Of a DNA stretch of 64,000 bases, positions 1 through 9,281 are shown one piece after another (the first letter of the stretch is position 1; every line of letters starts with the position of its first letter). The position numbers were made by a program, and so were the translations under genes. Below the pieces are notes generated by a model, which saw only the letters and a list, made by a program, of their open reading frames with translations, was not told the DNA's origin and made no database searches. The DNA comes from Rhynchopus sp. YZ270_cl-10 (Eukaryota; Euglenozoa; Diplonemea; Diplonemida; Diplonemidae), in NCBI GenBank assembly GCA_964035575.1, contig OZ037916.1, forward strand, positions 248,001 to 312,000. The letters are read 5' to 3'.

Positions 1-420
1 CTCCAGCTTCGACAGTCCGTTGTCGATCGTTCCTGTGAAGCTCACAATTCTGGTCTTGTTTCTGTGCTGCTTCATGTCCTGGAGCACACGCTTCAGAGAC
101 AGAATGTCCATGAACTGCGGCTTGTCCTCAGGCTTGTACAGCTCGCGCACACTCATCTCAAGACCGCACACACGCATCAGCTTCTGGATGTCGTACGCTG
201 CTGTCAGGTTCCACTTCGTCCCACTCTCAACAGACGACAGGAGCTGGCATCCCTTCTCGTGTGCACTGCTCAGCTTCTGCTTCTGGTTCTCACTCCAGTC
301 AGACACGTGCAGTTCCTGCACATACTCCTCGTTCTCAAGACAGGCTGTCTTCAGCTTCAGGTTGTGGATCTTCTGCTTGCGTGCTGCCTCGAGCGTCACG
401 TCACTGGGTTCCGTCGACAT
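1..420 (-). CDS. Paraflagellar rod protein, N-terminal part (copy A, cut by window edge)
   Basis: These 420 bases encode the first 140 residues of a paraflagellar rod protein, a structural component of the lattice beside the flagellar axoneme in Euglenozoa. The ATG is at 418-420, and the frame (MSTEPSDVTLEAARKQKI...) stays open to the left edge, so the rest lies outside the window. Compared with copy B at 5463-5882 I find one difference in 420 bases, and it is synonymous (ACC versus ACT for Thr). Similarity stops abruptly at the start codon: the upstream sequences are unrelated. In copy B the first intron comes at codon 177, beyond this fragment, so whether copy A keeps the introns cannot be seen. 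Tandem or near-tandem PFR genes kept identical by gene conversion are known in kinetoplastids; a recent duplication is the alternative. Confidence 0.9.
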   Translation of the reverse strand, partial: MSTEPSDVTLEAARKQKIHNLKLKTACLENEEYVQELHVSDWSENQKQKLSSAHEKGCQLLSSVESGTKWNLTAAYDIQKLMRVCGLEMSVRELYKPEDKPQFMDILSLKRVLQDMKQHRNKTRIVSFTGTIDNGLSKLE

Positions 421-1273
421 CTTTTGGCTCAAATATAGTCAAATGTGTAAGTGCAAGATGCACGATGTGTAGCTGAGAGGTGTAGGATGATGTGATGTGT
501 CACATGCAACATGCAACATGCAAGGAGGTTTTGCACTCTTGCTGCTGGTTTCTTGACTCCAACCTTAACACTCAACACCTGCGGAAGTGACGGCGCTGAG
601 CTGACTCGGGTGTCGTGAACTTCATTTACACACGTTTATATTATACACTACTGGCGATCGAGAAAGCTGGGCGAACTTCATGTGACCAGCGTGTGGCACA
701 TGGTTCTGGTCATCCAGAACCGTCGCCCTACTCCTTCAGCGCCTCATACTATCAGATCTGTGCAGGCGGCCATGGCGCGACGCACCTGTTCTAGTCCCCG
801 TTGCTAGCGAGACACAAAGAAGTACAAGAAAGAGAAAGGGTGGGGAGAGGAGGAGTGGTAACGTGCAGTACTAGCTGACTGAAGAAAAGCGTGTTTGCAA
901 AAAAAAGAAAAAAAAGAAAAAAAAAAAAAATCCCCGAAACCCCATTACTTTGAGCAAAAATTGCTCCACATAGTGACCCATTTTTCTTGAATGAAGGCCA
1001 AAACAGCCTGCCGCTCCTCACCCCCAGCCACCCCACACAACCATCTTATAATGTGCTCGAAACGAAGACTGGAAAAGGGTTCTGAGGGAGGGTTGCTGTT
1101 CTGGTCCACCGTAGGCCCACGTGTGGCTTGGTGTTAGTGATGTAGTGGCGAACAGCTAACAGCAACCCAGCATGGGAGCCCACGACAGCGAGGGCAAAAG
1201 GAAACGCATACAGAACACAACGAAGGAGGCTGATGATTGCCTCAAACCCACCCCACTCACACACCAAGCAAGC
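421..1273. other. Intergenic, between RPB5 and PFR copy A
   Basis: No gene is supported here. Three copies of CATGCAA-like sequence lie near 497-522, and an A-rich tract lies at 899-930. A short pyrimidine-AG site lies about 45 nt upstream of the PFR copy A start (CACCTCTCAG on the minus strand) and could take the spliced leader. Confidence 0.5.
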
Positions 1274-1993
1274 TCATGCCTGGCACAATCGGTATGTCAC
1301 GTACTCACCCGCAGTGTCCGAAGGACGCACAATCTTGACAACATTCCCCTTCCGCAGTCCGTAATGTCTCGCAACAGGGTCGGCAGAAAGAATGCGCGGC
1401 AGCTGCCCCTCCTTGATCTTGAGCGCCTCAAGCAGCTTCCTCTTCTCCTTCCCCGTAAGCGGCCGGTGCTGCGGCACCAGCTCGTGGCGCGACACGTTGA
1501 TAAGAAGCTCCGACTCCAGGAAGTGCTCAAAGATCTTCCCAGAGCTTGCGCACGCCTCAATGGCTGTGTTGCACTGTGCGGTGGGACGCGCTGCAGAGAC
1601 AATGATCCCCCTGGAGCAGCCGCTCTCCTGGTGCTCAAGCAGGTCGAAGTAGTGGCGGATGTGTGCGTGGGTGAACTTCGGCTGCGACACAAAGAACACC
1701 ATGATGGACTGGTTCATCGCACGCTCGGCGTGGTCCTCCTTTGTGTCGTCCTCCTCTTCGGGTGTCGGGTCACGCTCGGCGTACAGACGCAGGTCATCCT
1801 TCGACACAAGCAGCTGGTCGTTCTCCACACGGGTGAAACGCTCCTTGAACTCCAGCAGGTTCGACACCATCTGGCACTGAGTCGGACGGTAGCCTCTGTC
1901 CTCAAGCATTTGGATGCACGTCTCCCGCACACGGTAGAACTTCACCAGCTCCTCCTGTGTGCACTTCACCTGGACCACTGATGAGCCGTCCAT
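1274..1993 (-). CDS. RPB5: RNA polymerase subunit RPB5 (RPABC1), shared by Pol I, II and III
   Basis: The 239-residue product is the RPB5/RPABC1 subunit found in all three nuclear RNA polymerases, where it forms part of the lower jaw. The C-terminal assembly domain is easy to recognise: PRILSADPVARHYGLRKG, VVKIVRPSDTAGEY and the end VTYRLCQA, close to the usual ITYRLVQ. The N-terminal jaw half is also present (RVRETCIQMLEDRGY, then a VFFVSQPKFT-like strand). The length fits the family (about 210-240). I chose the ATG at 1993 (MDGSSVVQ) because a CCACAG acceptor ends at 2018, 24 nt upstream, while the longer frame to 2182 only adds low-complexity Lys/Ser sequence. No introns. It lies between the two paraflagellar rod copies and is transcribed in the same direction. 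Kinetoplastids have more than one RPB5 paralogue; which one this matches cannot be told by eye. Confidence 0.93.
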   Translation of the reverse strand: MDGSSVVQVKCTQEELVKFYRVRETCIQMLEDRGYRPTQCQMVSNLLEFKERFTRVENDQLLVSKDDLRLYAERDPTPEEEDDTKEDHAERAMNQSIMVFFVSQPKFTHAHIRHYFDLLEHQESGCSRGIIVSAARPTAQCNTAIEACASSGKIFEHFLESELLINVSRHELVPQHRPLTGKEKRKLLEALKIKEGQLPRILSADPVARHYGLRKGNVVKIVRPSDTAGEYVTYRLCQA

Positions 1994-3548
1994 TGTTTGA
2001 TTAGCAGTTTGATGTGTCTGTGGCAGGTGTGGGTGTGCACATATGACAAAACACAGGGGAAAGAAAATACTCTTTTTTTTACTGGGTGTGTTGGTTACGG
2101 TATTATTGTCACGGAGCCTGGGTATTGAGTACCCTTCTTTTTCTTTTTTTTCTTCTTTTTTTTTTTTTTGATTTTCAGCCATGTGTCATCAATGTACGGT
2201 TCTATTCACAAGGTCGCCTGAATACTAATGAACTTCAAAAGGGTATTTAAAAAACAACAACAACAACATTAGGTTGTTGGCAAATGAGTACCTCGCGTGA
2301 CATAGATTGTTTGCTGTGCAGCCAGAAGGCTGTCTCTTAACATATTTTTTTTTCGATAAATTGCTGGAGTAGACTGTAGTGTGTAGTTGCCTCGGTTTTG
2401 TGTTGCCACAGTTGTGCAATTTCCACTATATTCTGTTTTTTCCCCTCCTATTTTATACCATCCATATTTCATTATAGTTTGTTAAAAAAAGCGACACTTT
2501 GTTTGGTGAAAAGACCGTCCTGGGCTGGACGTTAAATTGCATCCGGGGGCCCTTTTGTGGCACTCCTCCTGAAACTCTATGAAGGTCTGACCTGAGGGTA
2601 AAAGGTGCTGGGTATGCTACCCTGGGTGCTGAAGGCAGGCACACAACATGTGTGGAGGGACCTGCAGAGCCCTAGCCAGTGAAGCCAAGGAGGCCCCCCT
2701 AGGAAACTAGGGAACGGATTGGAAGAGACCTCGCCGGTAGCCGGGAACCCTCCCTGGGCTAGTACAATGATGAAACTTCAATCTTAAGTCCACACCCATG
2801 TGGCGGCCGCTTTGGCATGCGTCTGTAAGGGCAGCCTTGACTGATACTTTCTGTATTAGCACACGATTGCCTCCCTGAAGGCTACGTAGCTACCTGAGTA
2901 CAAAAAAAAAAAAGACAAATGGTAATATGGTGGCAAATATTCCAGCTTCATACAATTTCTACAGGAGAACAGAAAGCATCAAGAGGTTGCAGTACAGACA
3001 CACTGAACATGAACACATGCAGCAAGGTTCGATGTACAAATACACAACGAATAAATGTGCGCAAAAGATTCGTGTGTGTTTCTCTTTTGTGAGTACCGCA
3101 GTAAGCACAACGGTGCATGGAGAGGGCAGGTTTTTTGCATAAAATATAAAAGGTAGCTTAGTGTGTCTCGCCCCGTGGATGTAGGTATCGCAGGGGAAAC
3201 AGCAAGGGAAAAAAAACAAAGAGAAAGAAAGACAAATGAAATAGCGGTAAATGAAAAGAAAGGTAGATCCCATTGCATCCGCTTCATTGATCAGCGCAAG
3301 TCCGAGTGTAACATCTTGTGGTAGACAGCGAAACGAATGCAAAAAGGGAAAAGAGGCTGTGAATTGACCTCAAAAAAAAGAAAACGGCACCCAAACACGT
3401 CAGTGCAGGAGCCAAAAAAAAGGGTAATTTGGGGATAGTGGGGAGGGGAAGTGGGGTTGTTGCTCGACGTATTGCAGCCAAGGCTTATTGTGTGTTCTAC
3501 TCCGTACTAGGGGAGGGGATAGGGACAGGGGGGTGGGTCCAACGTCTT
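1994..3548. other. Intergenic, between PFR copy B and RPB5
   Basis: Apart from the polyadenylated insertion at 2516-2909 this interval is low-complexity. It has T-rich tracts at 2068-2078 and 2140-2170 and a CAACAACAAC run near 2254-2266. A diverged member of the dispersed short-repeat set lies near 2345-2430 (GATAAATTGCTGG to a CCACT end). No coding sequence is convincing on either strand. Confidence 0.5.
2516..2909 (+). mobile_element. Polyadenylated retroposon-like insertion (SINE or truncated LINE 3' end)
   Basis: A GC-richer block of about 394 bp ends in an A-run and is flanked by a 7-bp direct repeat AAAAGAC (2509-2515 and 2910-2916) that could be a target-site duplication. Inside is a GAAA-capped hairpin at about 2697-2712 (CCCTAG, GAAA, CTAGGG), plus other G/C-rich stems, suggesting a structured RNA. 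I see no reverse-transcriptase frame and no clear tRNA-type A/B boxes, so the parent family is unknown. The A-run overlaps the repeat, so the duplication is weaker evidence than its length suggests. Confidence 0.45.
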
Positions 3549-5882
3549 CTACTCCTGTGTAAGCATCTTGCCTCTGTGCTGCTGGGACTGGATGGCCTTC
3601 GCACGCTTCAGCTCCTCACGCTCTGCAGAGATCTTGACCTCCTCCTGCTTGGAGAGGTGTGCACGGTACTCAACCATCTTCGACCTGCGGGTCAGGTTTG
3701 CGTCCTCCAGCTCCTCAGCCGGGTGCACGAAGTCGATGCCAGCCTTGATCAGTGCGTCCTCAGAAGGTGCGAACAGTGCCAGTGCAGACGCCATCTTGTC
3801 CTTCAGCATCTCAAGCTCCTCCTCAATCTGGTTGCGCAGCTTGTACAACTCCTTCTTGCTGTCGCTGTGCTTCTTTGCGTTCGGGTCAAAGGTCTCAATC
3901 GCAAACTCAAGCTGGATGTGTGTCGCACGGATGCTTCTGTCAATGTCCTCGAGCTTCTTCTCCTTCTTGTACACAAGCTGGCCGAGTGTCTTGTAAAGAC
4001 GGCGGAATGCCTCCAAGTGCTCCTGGTGGATCTGAAGACGCAGGTCAGTGAGCTCCTGGTTCGTTTTGTCGTAACGTGCCTTGATCGCAGCACAACCCTC
4101 TGCAACAAGCTCCTCAATGATGCCGGTCGCACGGATCGCCAGGTCGCAGTTGTACACCGTCAGCTCAAGCAGCTTCTTATGCTGTGACACAACGTCGAGG
4201 AACTGCTGGTACTCCACCTTGCGCTTCTCCTCACGGTCGTTCTCCTCAATACGTCTCTTCACCTCCTCAAAGCGCTCGGTTCCTGTAGTGTTGTAGTGTT
4301 GTGTTGTGGTTGACATCAGTTTCCCGAAGGTAATTCGTGCTAATCAAATCAAGGCCGCACTTACAAAGTTTAGCCACAAACTACGCCCCCCTGCCTACTA
4401 TCAGGTATTGCCAAGCCTGTGTTTATGCGGTATGATGACGTTTTGTCTAATATTCCAACTTGCGGAAAATCAGTGCGCCTGTGACCATCTCGAACAGTTT
4501 GTGGCACTGAGGAAGTGGCTAGGGTAGGTGCAGTGTGGTATGGATGTGGATATGGCATCACGAGAGCACACTCGCTGCATGTTCACTTCGTGTATCGTGT
4601 TCATACCAAGCTTCTGCAGAGAACGTTCCAGGTCCTGGATCTTCCTCCAGCACTCGTCCTGCTTCTCGAGGTTCTCCTTCAGGAACTTCTCACTCTTATC
4701 CTTCTGTGCTGCGAAACGCTTCATCGACTCCGCGTCTTCCAAGTCAGCCTGTGGTCGTGAGGTGAGGTACACAGTGTGGTAAAGTAAAGCAGCAATAACA
4801 ACAGCAATAAGAAAAGACAAGTTCAACTTACCCAAGCCTCACAGGCTCAGCCACCTTCAACACCAAAAGAACACATACCTTCTGGATGGCGTCGTGCACG
4901 TGCTTCAGGTCGTTCTCACACCTCTGCTTCAGACGACGCTTCCCGTCCTTCATCGCAGACGTCTCTTGGAACGCCTTCTTCTGCACCTCGTGGATCTGTC
5001 GTGTGTGTGTGTCACATGCTGCACACAGGGCAGCAGGCATACCTTTGAAAACATCTTGTTCTCGTCGTCAGTCTGTCCAATGATACGGAACTTGTCACGC
5101 ACCAGCTCCACAAGACGTTCCAGCAGCTGTGCCTTGATGTAGAACTGCTCCTCTGCAATCGACATCTCTCCGTCAGCAAGCGCAACGTTTCTGATCTCCT
5201 TGCACTTCTCAATCGAGGCAAGCTGCTGTCTGATCTGCTCCTCGTTACCAAGAAGTGCAGTCTGTGCAAATCCAAATGTGTGGTGGGAAAGAGTAAACGA
5301 ACAAAAAAAGAACACAAAACACAAGACAATACAACACGAGACAACACATACCTGGATGACAGTGACGTTCATGCAGTCCTCCAAGTTCTTCAGCACAGAC
5401 ACGGGCACCTGTGCAAGCTCAGTTGCATCCAGCTGCGACCTCCGAAGCTCCTCCTCAACCTTCTCCAGCTTCGACAGTCCGTTGTCGATCGTTCCTGTGA
5501 AGCTCACAATTCTAGTCTTGTTTCTGTGCTGCTTCATGTCCTGGAGCACACGCTTCAGAGACAGAATGTCCATGAACTGCGGCTTGTCCTCAGGCTTGTA
5601 CAGCTCGCGCACACTCATCTCAAGACCGCACACACGCATCAGCTTCTGGATGTCGTACGCTGCTGTCAGGTTCCACTTCGTCCCACTCTCAACAGACGAC
5701 AGGAGCTGGCATCCCTTCTCGTGTGCACTGCTCAGCTTCTGCTTCTGGTTCTCACTCCAGTCAGACACGTGCAGTTCCTGCACATACTCCTCGTTCTCAA
5801 GACAGGCTGTCTTCAGCTTCAGGTTGTGGATCTTCTGCTTGCGTGCTGCCTCGAGCGTCACGTCACTGGGTTCCGTCGACAT
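3549..5882 (-). CDS. PFR2: Paraflagellar rod protein PFR2-like (copy B), five exons
   Basis: Joining five exons gives 580 residues, close to the roughly 600 of kinetoplastid PFR2. Exons (minus strand): 5882-5352, 5261-5043, 4995-4879, 4748-4607, 4282-3549. All four introns start GTATG (GTATGT, GTATGC, GTATGT, GTATGA), end in CAG and keep the frame. The fourth junction restores the family motif QKLG-TERFEEVKRRIEENDR. Other family signatures are VYNCDLAIRATGIIEELVAE, YKTLGQLVYKKEK, FDPNAKKHSDSKKELYKLRN and NLTRRSKMVEYRAHLSKQEE near the C-terminus. The protein is mostly coiled coil, with no membrane or signal sequence. It builds the extra-axonemal flagellar rod of Euglenozoa. The first 140 codons are repeated almost exactly at 1-420. 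The match to PFR2 rather than PFR1 is from memory of family motifs. Confidence 0.93.
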
Positions 5883-6440
5883 CTTTGTGTTCTTTTTAGA
5901 TTGAGGTGTGAATACAACAAGAGACCTGTGTGATGGTGTTTATCGACGTACGCCCATTTGGTCCCACCCATTTCCCTTTCAAGAACCACAAATGATATGT
6001 CATTTCTATTTTCACTAAAAGTGTAAGCCTCACACACAGCACCGCATCCTGTAAAGGACACTGCAGAAAAATACAAGAAAACTGAAGAAAGACACCGTTG
6101 AAACGATGCCACACACACTTGAAGTAGATAACGCCGCACACACCTCTGGGATACAGGCGCGCACAACACAGCAGCAAAAAGTAAAGTTGAAATACAAAAA
6201 GCCCTCTCGTGAACAGTATACCTTGGTACAATGACCGGCTGTACCCGAGGGTGGACACCCCCAACCATGCAGTCCTACATCCACTTTGTGGTTTACATCT
6301 GACATACTACTCCCGCTTCCACTCAGCCAGAACGGGGATCATTTCAAAAAAAAAAAAAAAGACAGCAAGAACTTTAAACATGACCACCCACCTCCCCCTC
6401 CCCCCTCACAATATATTCACATCGAAAGCTAAACACATTC
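5883..6440. other. Intergenic, upstream of PFR copy B
   Basis: No gene seen. It holds one long copy of the dispersed TTGAAATAC repeat (6183-6299) and an A15 tract near 6345-6360. Confidence 0.5.
6183..6299 (+). repeat. Dispersed repeat, TTGAAATAC family, long copy
   Basis: It begins AAGTTGAAATACAAAAAGCC, continues through CCCTCTCGTGAACAGTATAC, and ends near a TACATCCACTTTGTGGTTT stretch. The copy at 38295-38390 matches it over about 100 bp, including GAGGGTGGAC and GCAGTCCTACATCCA. The copy at 8441-8500 matches the first two thirds. Head and loop resemble the other short hairpin repeats of the window. Confidence 0.7.
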
Positions 6441-8309
6441 TCACCCACCCCCTGACTCTTCCCCGTCGTCTTTCGACGCCTTTCTGAGCAAATCCCGCTT
6501 CGTTGTGACCCCTGCGTCCTTAAGAGGACTTACATAGGAGCCCTCTCCTCCTTCTCCACCTCCTCCCTCCTGCGCCTCCACCTCTACCTGCAGAACATCG
6601 CAACTTCCGCTGCTCTGCTCTTCCCCTCCCTCCTTCTCAGATTTCTCTGTCAGATCCTGCTCCTGCTCCCCCGACTGAAACGCCCCGGTCTCTTGATACT
6701 CATAGTCAGGCTCTGAGAGAGGCGCGCTGATCTGCGAATCACACATACTGGCATCATCCTCTCTGTCCTTGCGTGGGTCTGCGATAGACACCTTTGAGGC
6801 ACGTCTGTTGGGAGAGATATTAGCGCGAGATGAGGACTGCCGTGGTGCAGGAGATGAAGACCTGCGGCGGGAGTTTCCGTAGTGTTTTACCTTTGTGGGG
6901 CCTGCGTGCTCTGCGCGGGCAGCAACGCTACGTTGTGCACCTTCACTATCGTCCAACGAATGGATGGAGCTTCTCGAACCTACACGGCTTGATATGCTCA
7001 CCACACTCTCTCGCTTTCCAGAATATTTCCAATGATCCAGATATGGAAACCTATTCGGTGATAACGCAGTGGCCTCCCGCATCTTCAACATCCGAGAAGG
7101 TGCAGCAACCCTTTTCTGAAAATCAGCCGCCTCAGCATCTGCCCCCAACTTCACCAACCATTCGATCCAATGCCGTTCCGTCAGTTTAAATGAATATGTG
7201 AACTGATGTTTTCCTTGCTCTGCCAACGATTTGATGTCCTTAATCCTTCTTGCGTATCGTTTGGAACACACTATTGCACACCAAACATCAACAAACGCAA
7301 AGATCCCTTCGAAGAATGCCTTATAATCCATAAAAAAATTCAATCCAGATTCGGTCCACCAATCTTCCAGAACGATGGGGAGGACACCTTCCCTTTCGTT
7401 CTCGGGCATGATGGTTTCGAGGATACGAAGTGACATCCAAGAATAGATCTGCCGGTCAATCCAATCGGTATAAGGGGCCGGGCATTTTGGAAGCTGTTTC
7501 CAAAGGTCCTCCATGCTTGCGATAACGTCGGGGTGTTTCCGCAATGCCTGCCGTTGAGCTACTACCTCCGGGCTGGCCATCTCCGGATTCGCCTGCTGCC
7601 TCTGCAAAATTTTCTTCTTCTCATCCTCTGACGCATGCGTCACAATCCCCTCCCGATCCACCACATCACACAAATAATCCGCCCTCTCCCCTTCACTCGC
7701 CTCTACTGAAAACCCTTTTACCGCTGCTTTCGCTGTTCTCACCCAATCGAACAACCTTTTCGCACATGCAGGCCTAATATCCAAAAAAGCGCTATACCGC
7801 AACACCGTCCCCTGCGACGCTGGCCCCAACAATTCAAACCATGGAGAACACATTTGACCACTAAACGCATTTTTCCCATCCCTCCCTAGATACACTAAAT
7901 GCCAGAACCGGAGGGTCAGCTCTGCGGGCAATTTGGTGGGTCGGGGGATCTCTGATGGTATTGGGGTGCCAGAACGACGTCTGCCAGAGGAGATTACACT
8001 GCTGACCGAGCCACGTCTTTGATTCGGTGATACAGTACCAGACGCGATGCTCGCTCTACGCGGTCCTCCGGTACTACCAGTATCTCCTCCAAACCGGCTT
8101 TCACGGCGTCCAAACCCATCCCCTGCCACGACACTTTGTCTGCGCAGTGGAGACCCATTCTGCATGGACGGCCTCACCACATCACTTCCACGCACACCTC
8201 TTGCAGGAACACGTGGTGGAGTAGCACCTTCATCCAACCCCTTAGGCGAATCTGGAGGTGTGGGAGTAGGGCTGGAAGAAGCCTTCGCGCGAACTCCTGA
8301 TATTATCAT
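6441..8309 (-). CDS. Unknown Ser/Arg-rich protein with a central folded region
   Basis: I do not recognise this 622-residue protein. Residues 1-125 are disordered and rich in Ser, Pro, Arg and Gly. Residues 125-400 look folded and Trp-rich (LRFWHLVYLGRDGKNAF, DWIDRQIYSWMSLRILETIM, VLEDWWTESGLNFFMDYKAF, FAFVDVW). Residues 420-622 are again low-complexity, Ser/Glu/Gly-rich. There is no signal peptide or membrane segment. The start is uncertain. The ATG at 8309 directly follows a long pyrimidine tract, and the first AG after that tract lies downstream of it (ATATCAG), so a trans-spliced mRNA might lose that ATG and start at Met49 (8165). The central W/F-rich pattern resembles uncharacterised proteins of protists, but I cannot name a family. 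No introns are evident. Confidence 0.75.
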   Translation of the reverse strand: MIISGVRAKASSSPTPTPPDSPKGLDEGATPPRVPARGVRGSDVVRPSMQNGSPLRRQSVVAGDGFGRRESRFGGDTGSTGGPRRASIASGTVSPNQRRGSVSSVISSGRRRSGTPIPSEIPRPTKLPAELTLRFWHLVYLGRDGKNAFSGQMCSPWFELLGPASQGTVLRYSAFLDIRPACAKRLFDWVRTAKAAVKGFSVEASEGERADYLCDVVDREGIVTHASEDEKKKILQRQQANPEMASPEVVAQRQALRKHPDVIASMEDLWKQLPKCPAPYTDWIDRQIYSWMSLRILETIMPENEREGVLPIVLEDWWTESGLNFFMDYKAFFEGIFAFVDVWCAIVCSKRYARRIKDIKSLAEQGKHQFTYSFKLTERHWIEWLVKLGADAEAADFQKRVAAPSRMLKMREATALSPNRFPYLDHWKYSGKRESVVSISSRVGSRSSIHSLDDSEGAQRSVAARAEHAGPTKVKHYGNSRRRSSSPAPRQSSSRANISPNRRASKVSIADPRKDREDDASMCDSQISAPLSEPDYEYQETGAFQSGEQEQDLTEKSEKEGGEEQSSGSCDVLQVEVEAQEGGGGEGGEGSYVSPLKDAGVTTKRDLLRKASKDDGEESGGG

Positions 8310-9281
8310 AGGGAAATGAAGAGAAAGAAAGCGGGGACAGAAAAGGGAGAGAGAAAGGGAGAGAAGAAGAAAGGGTGATGTGTGAGGAAAAAAAAGAGCT
8401 GTTTTTTTTGTACTCTGGTATGAGAAAGGGGGAGGGTAAAAAAAGTTGGCTTGAAATTCAAAAGCAGCACAGTGTATCTTGATACAATGATCGGTGTACC
8501 GGGGGGGGTGGGGGACCACGTCAGGCGATTCGTCACGTAGGATCTCCCATTCCAAGGTATTTCAGTGTGTGCAGCTCTACTGAGGTGGTTGCTGAGCTGA
8601 ACGGTGTAATAACATTTGACGCCTATCACCCCAGGGTGCGAGAGTGTGGTGTAGTGTACCCAATAGAAGGACCGTGTTGTGACAAATGGGTGGTTGGGGT
8701 GTATCAGACATAGTGTGTGCGCAGAGCGAGAAAATGTGTTTATATAGTGTGTTTTTTTGCTTCTTTTTGTTGAAAACTTGATTGCAGTAGTGACACCCAA
8801 GGATAATCAGTTGTTTCTTTTCGATAAATTGGTGTACCTCGGTTGTGTTGTCAAAGTTGTGCACTCTCCACTTTTTTTTCTCATTTGCTTTTTGTTTTTG
8901 GTAAAGCCCCAACTCAGTTCACCCCCCAAACAAATAGCGGTTTTCCCGAATAACTTTATGTATCCCTAGCCTCCTGCCCCCCATCCCTCCTTCTTTGAAC
9001 AAGATGTGGGCGGGTAGGCAGGGCCCATCCCTCTTCTCTTCTTCCCATTCTTCCTTCAAGGGAAGATCGTGCGAACACAGGTCCGCTTCTAATCTAGGCA
9101 GACTTTATCCCTAGCCTCCTGTCCCTCAACCCCTTTCCCTGCTTTATGCCTCCTATGTTTTTGTGTCTTTTTTTTTGTTTTGCAAAGTTTGTGCAGACGA
9201 GTAGAGTAGGTAACACCTACCCCACACCCCTTCGTACCCCTTTTCCCGTCCTTCCCAAGATCACCTCAACACACCACATCG
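8310..9281. other. Intergenic, upstream of the Ser-rich unknown
   Basis: It holds a TTGAAATAC-family copy (8441-8500) and a diverged short-repeat stretch near 8810-8875 (GATAAATTGGTGTACCTCGG). A block TATCCCTAGCCTCCTG occurs twice about 150 bp apart (8960 and 9108). No gene is supported. Confidence 0.45.
8441..8500 (+). repeat. Dispersed repeat, TTGAAATAC family, diverged copy
   Basis: It starts AAGTTGGCTTGAAATTCAAA. It lacks the CTCTCGTG loop (AGCAGCACAGTGTATCTTG instead) but keeps GATACAATGATCGGTGTACC, matching the 6183 copy. Confidence 0.55.

Noticed and set aside
1994-2182. 63-residue N-terminal extension of RPB5
   Set aside because: Low-complexity Lys/Glu and Ser sequence, beyond the likely trans-splice site.
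2840-2860. Spliced-leader RNA gene suggested by ACTTTCTGTATTAG
   Set aside because: Only a short resemblance to kinetoplastid leader sequence; no GTATG donor or Sm site follows, and it lies within the polyadenylated insertion.
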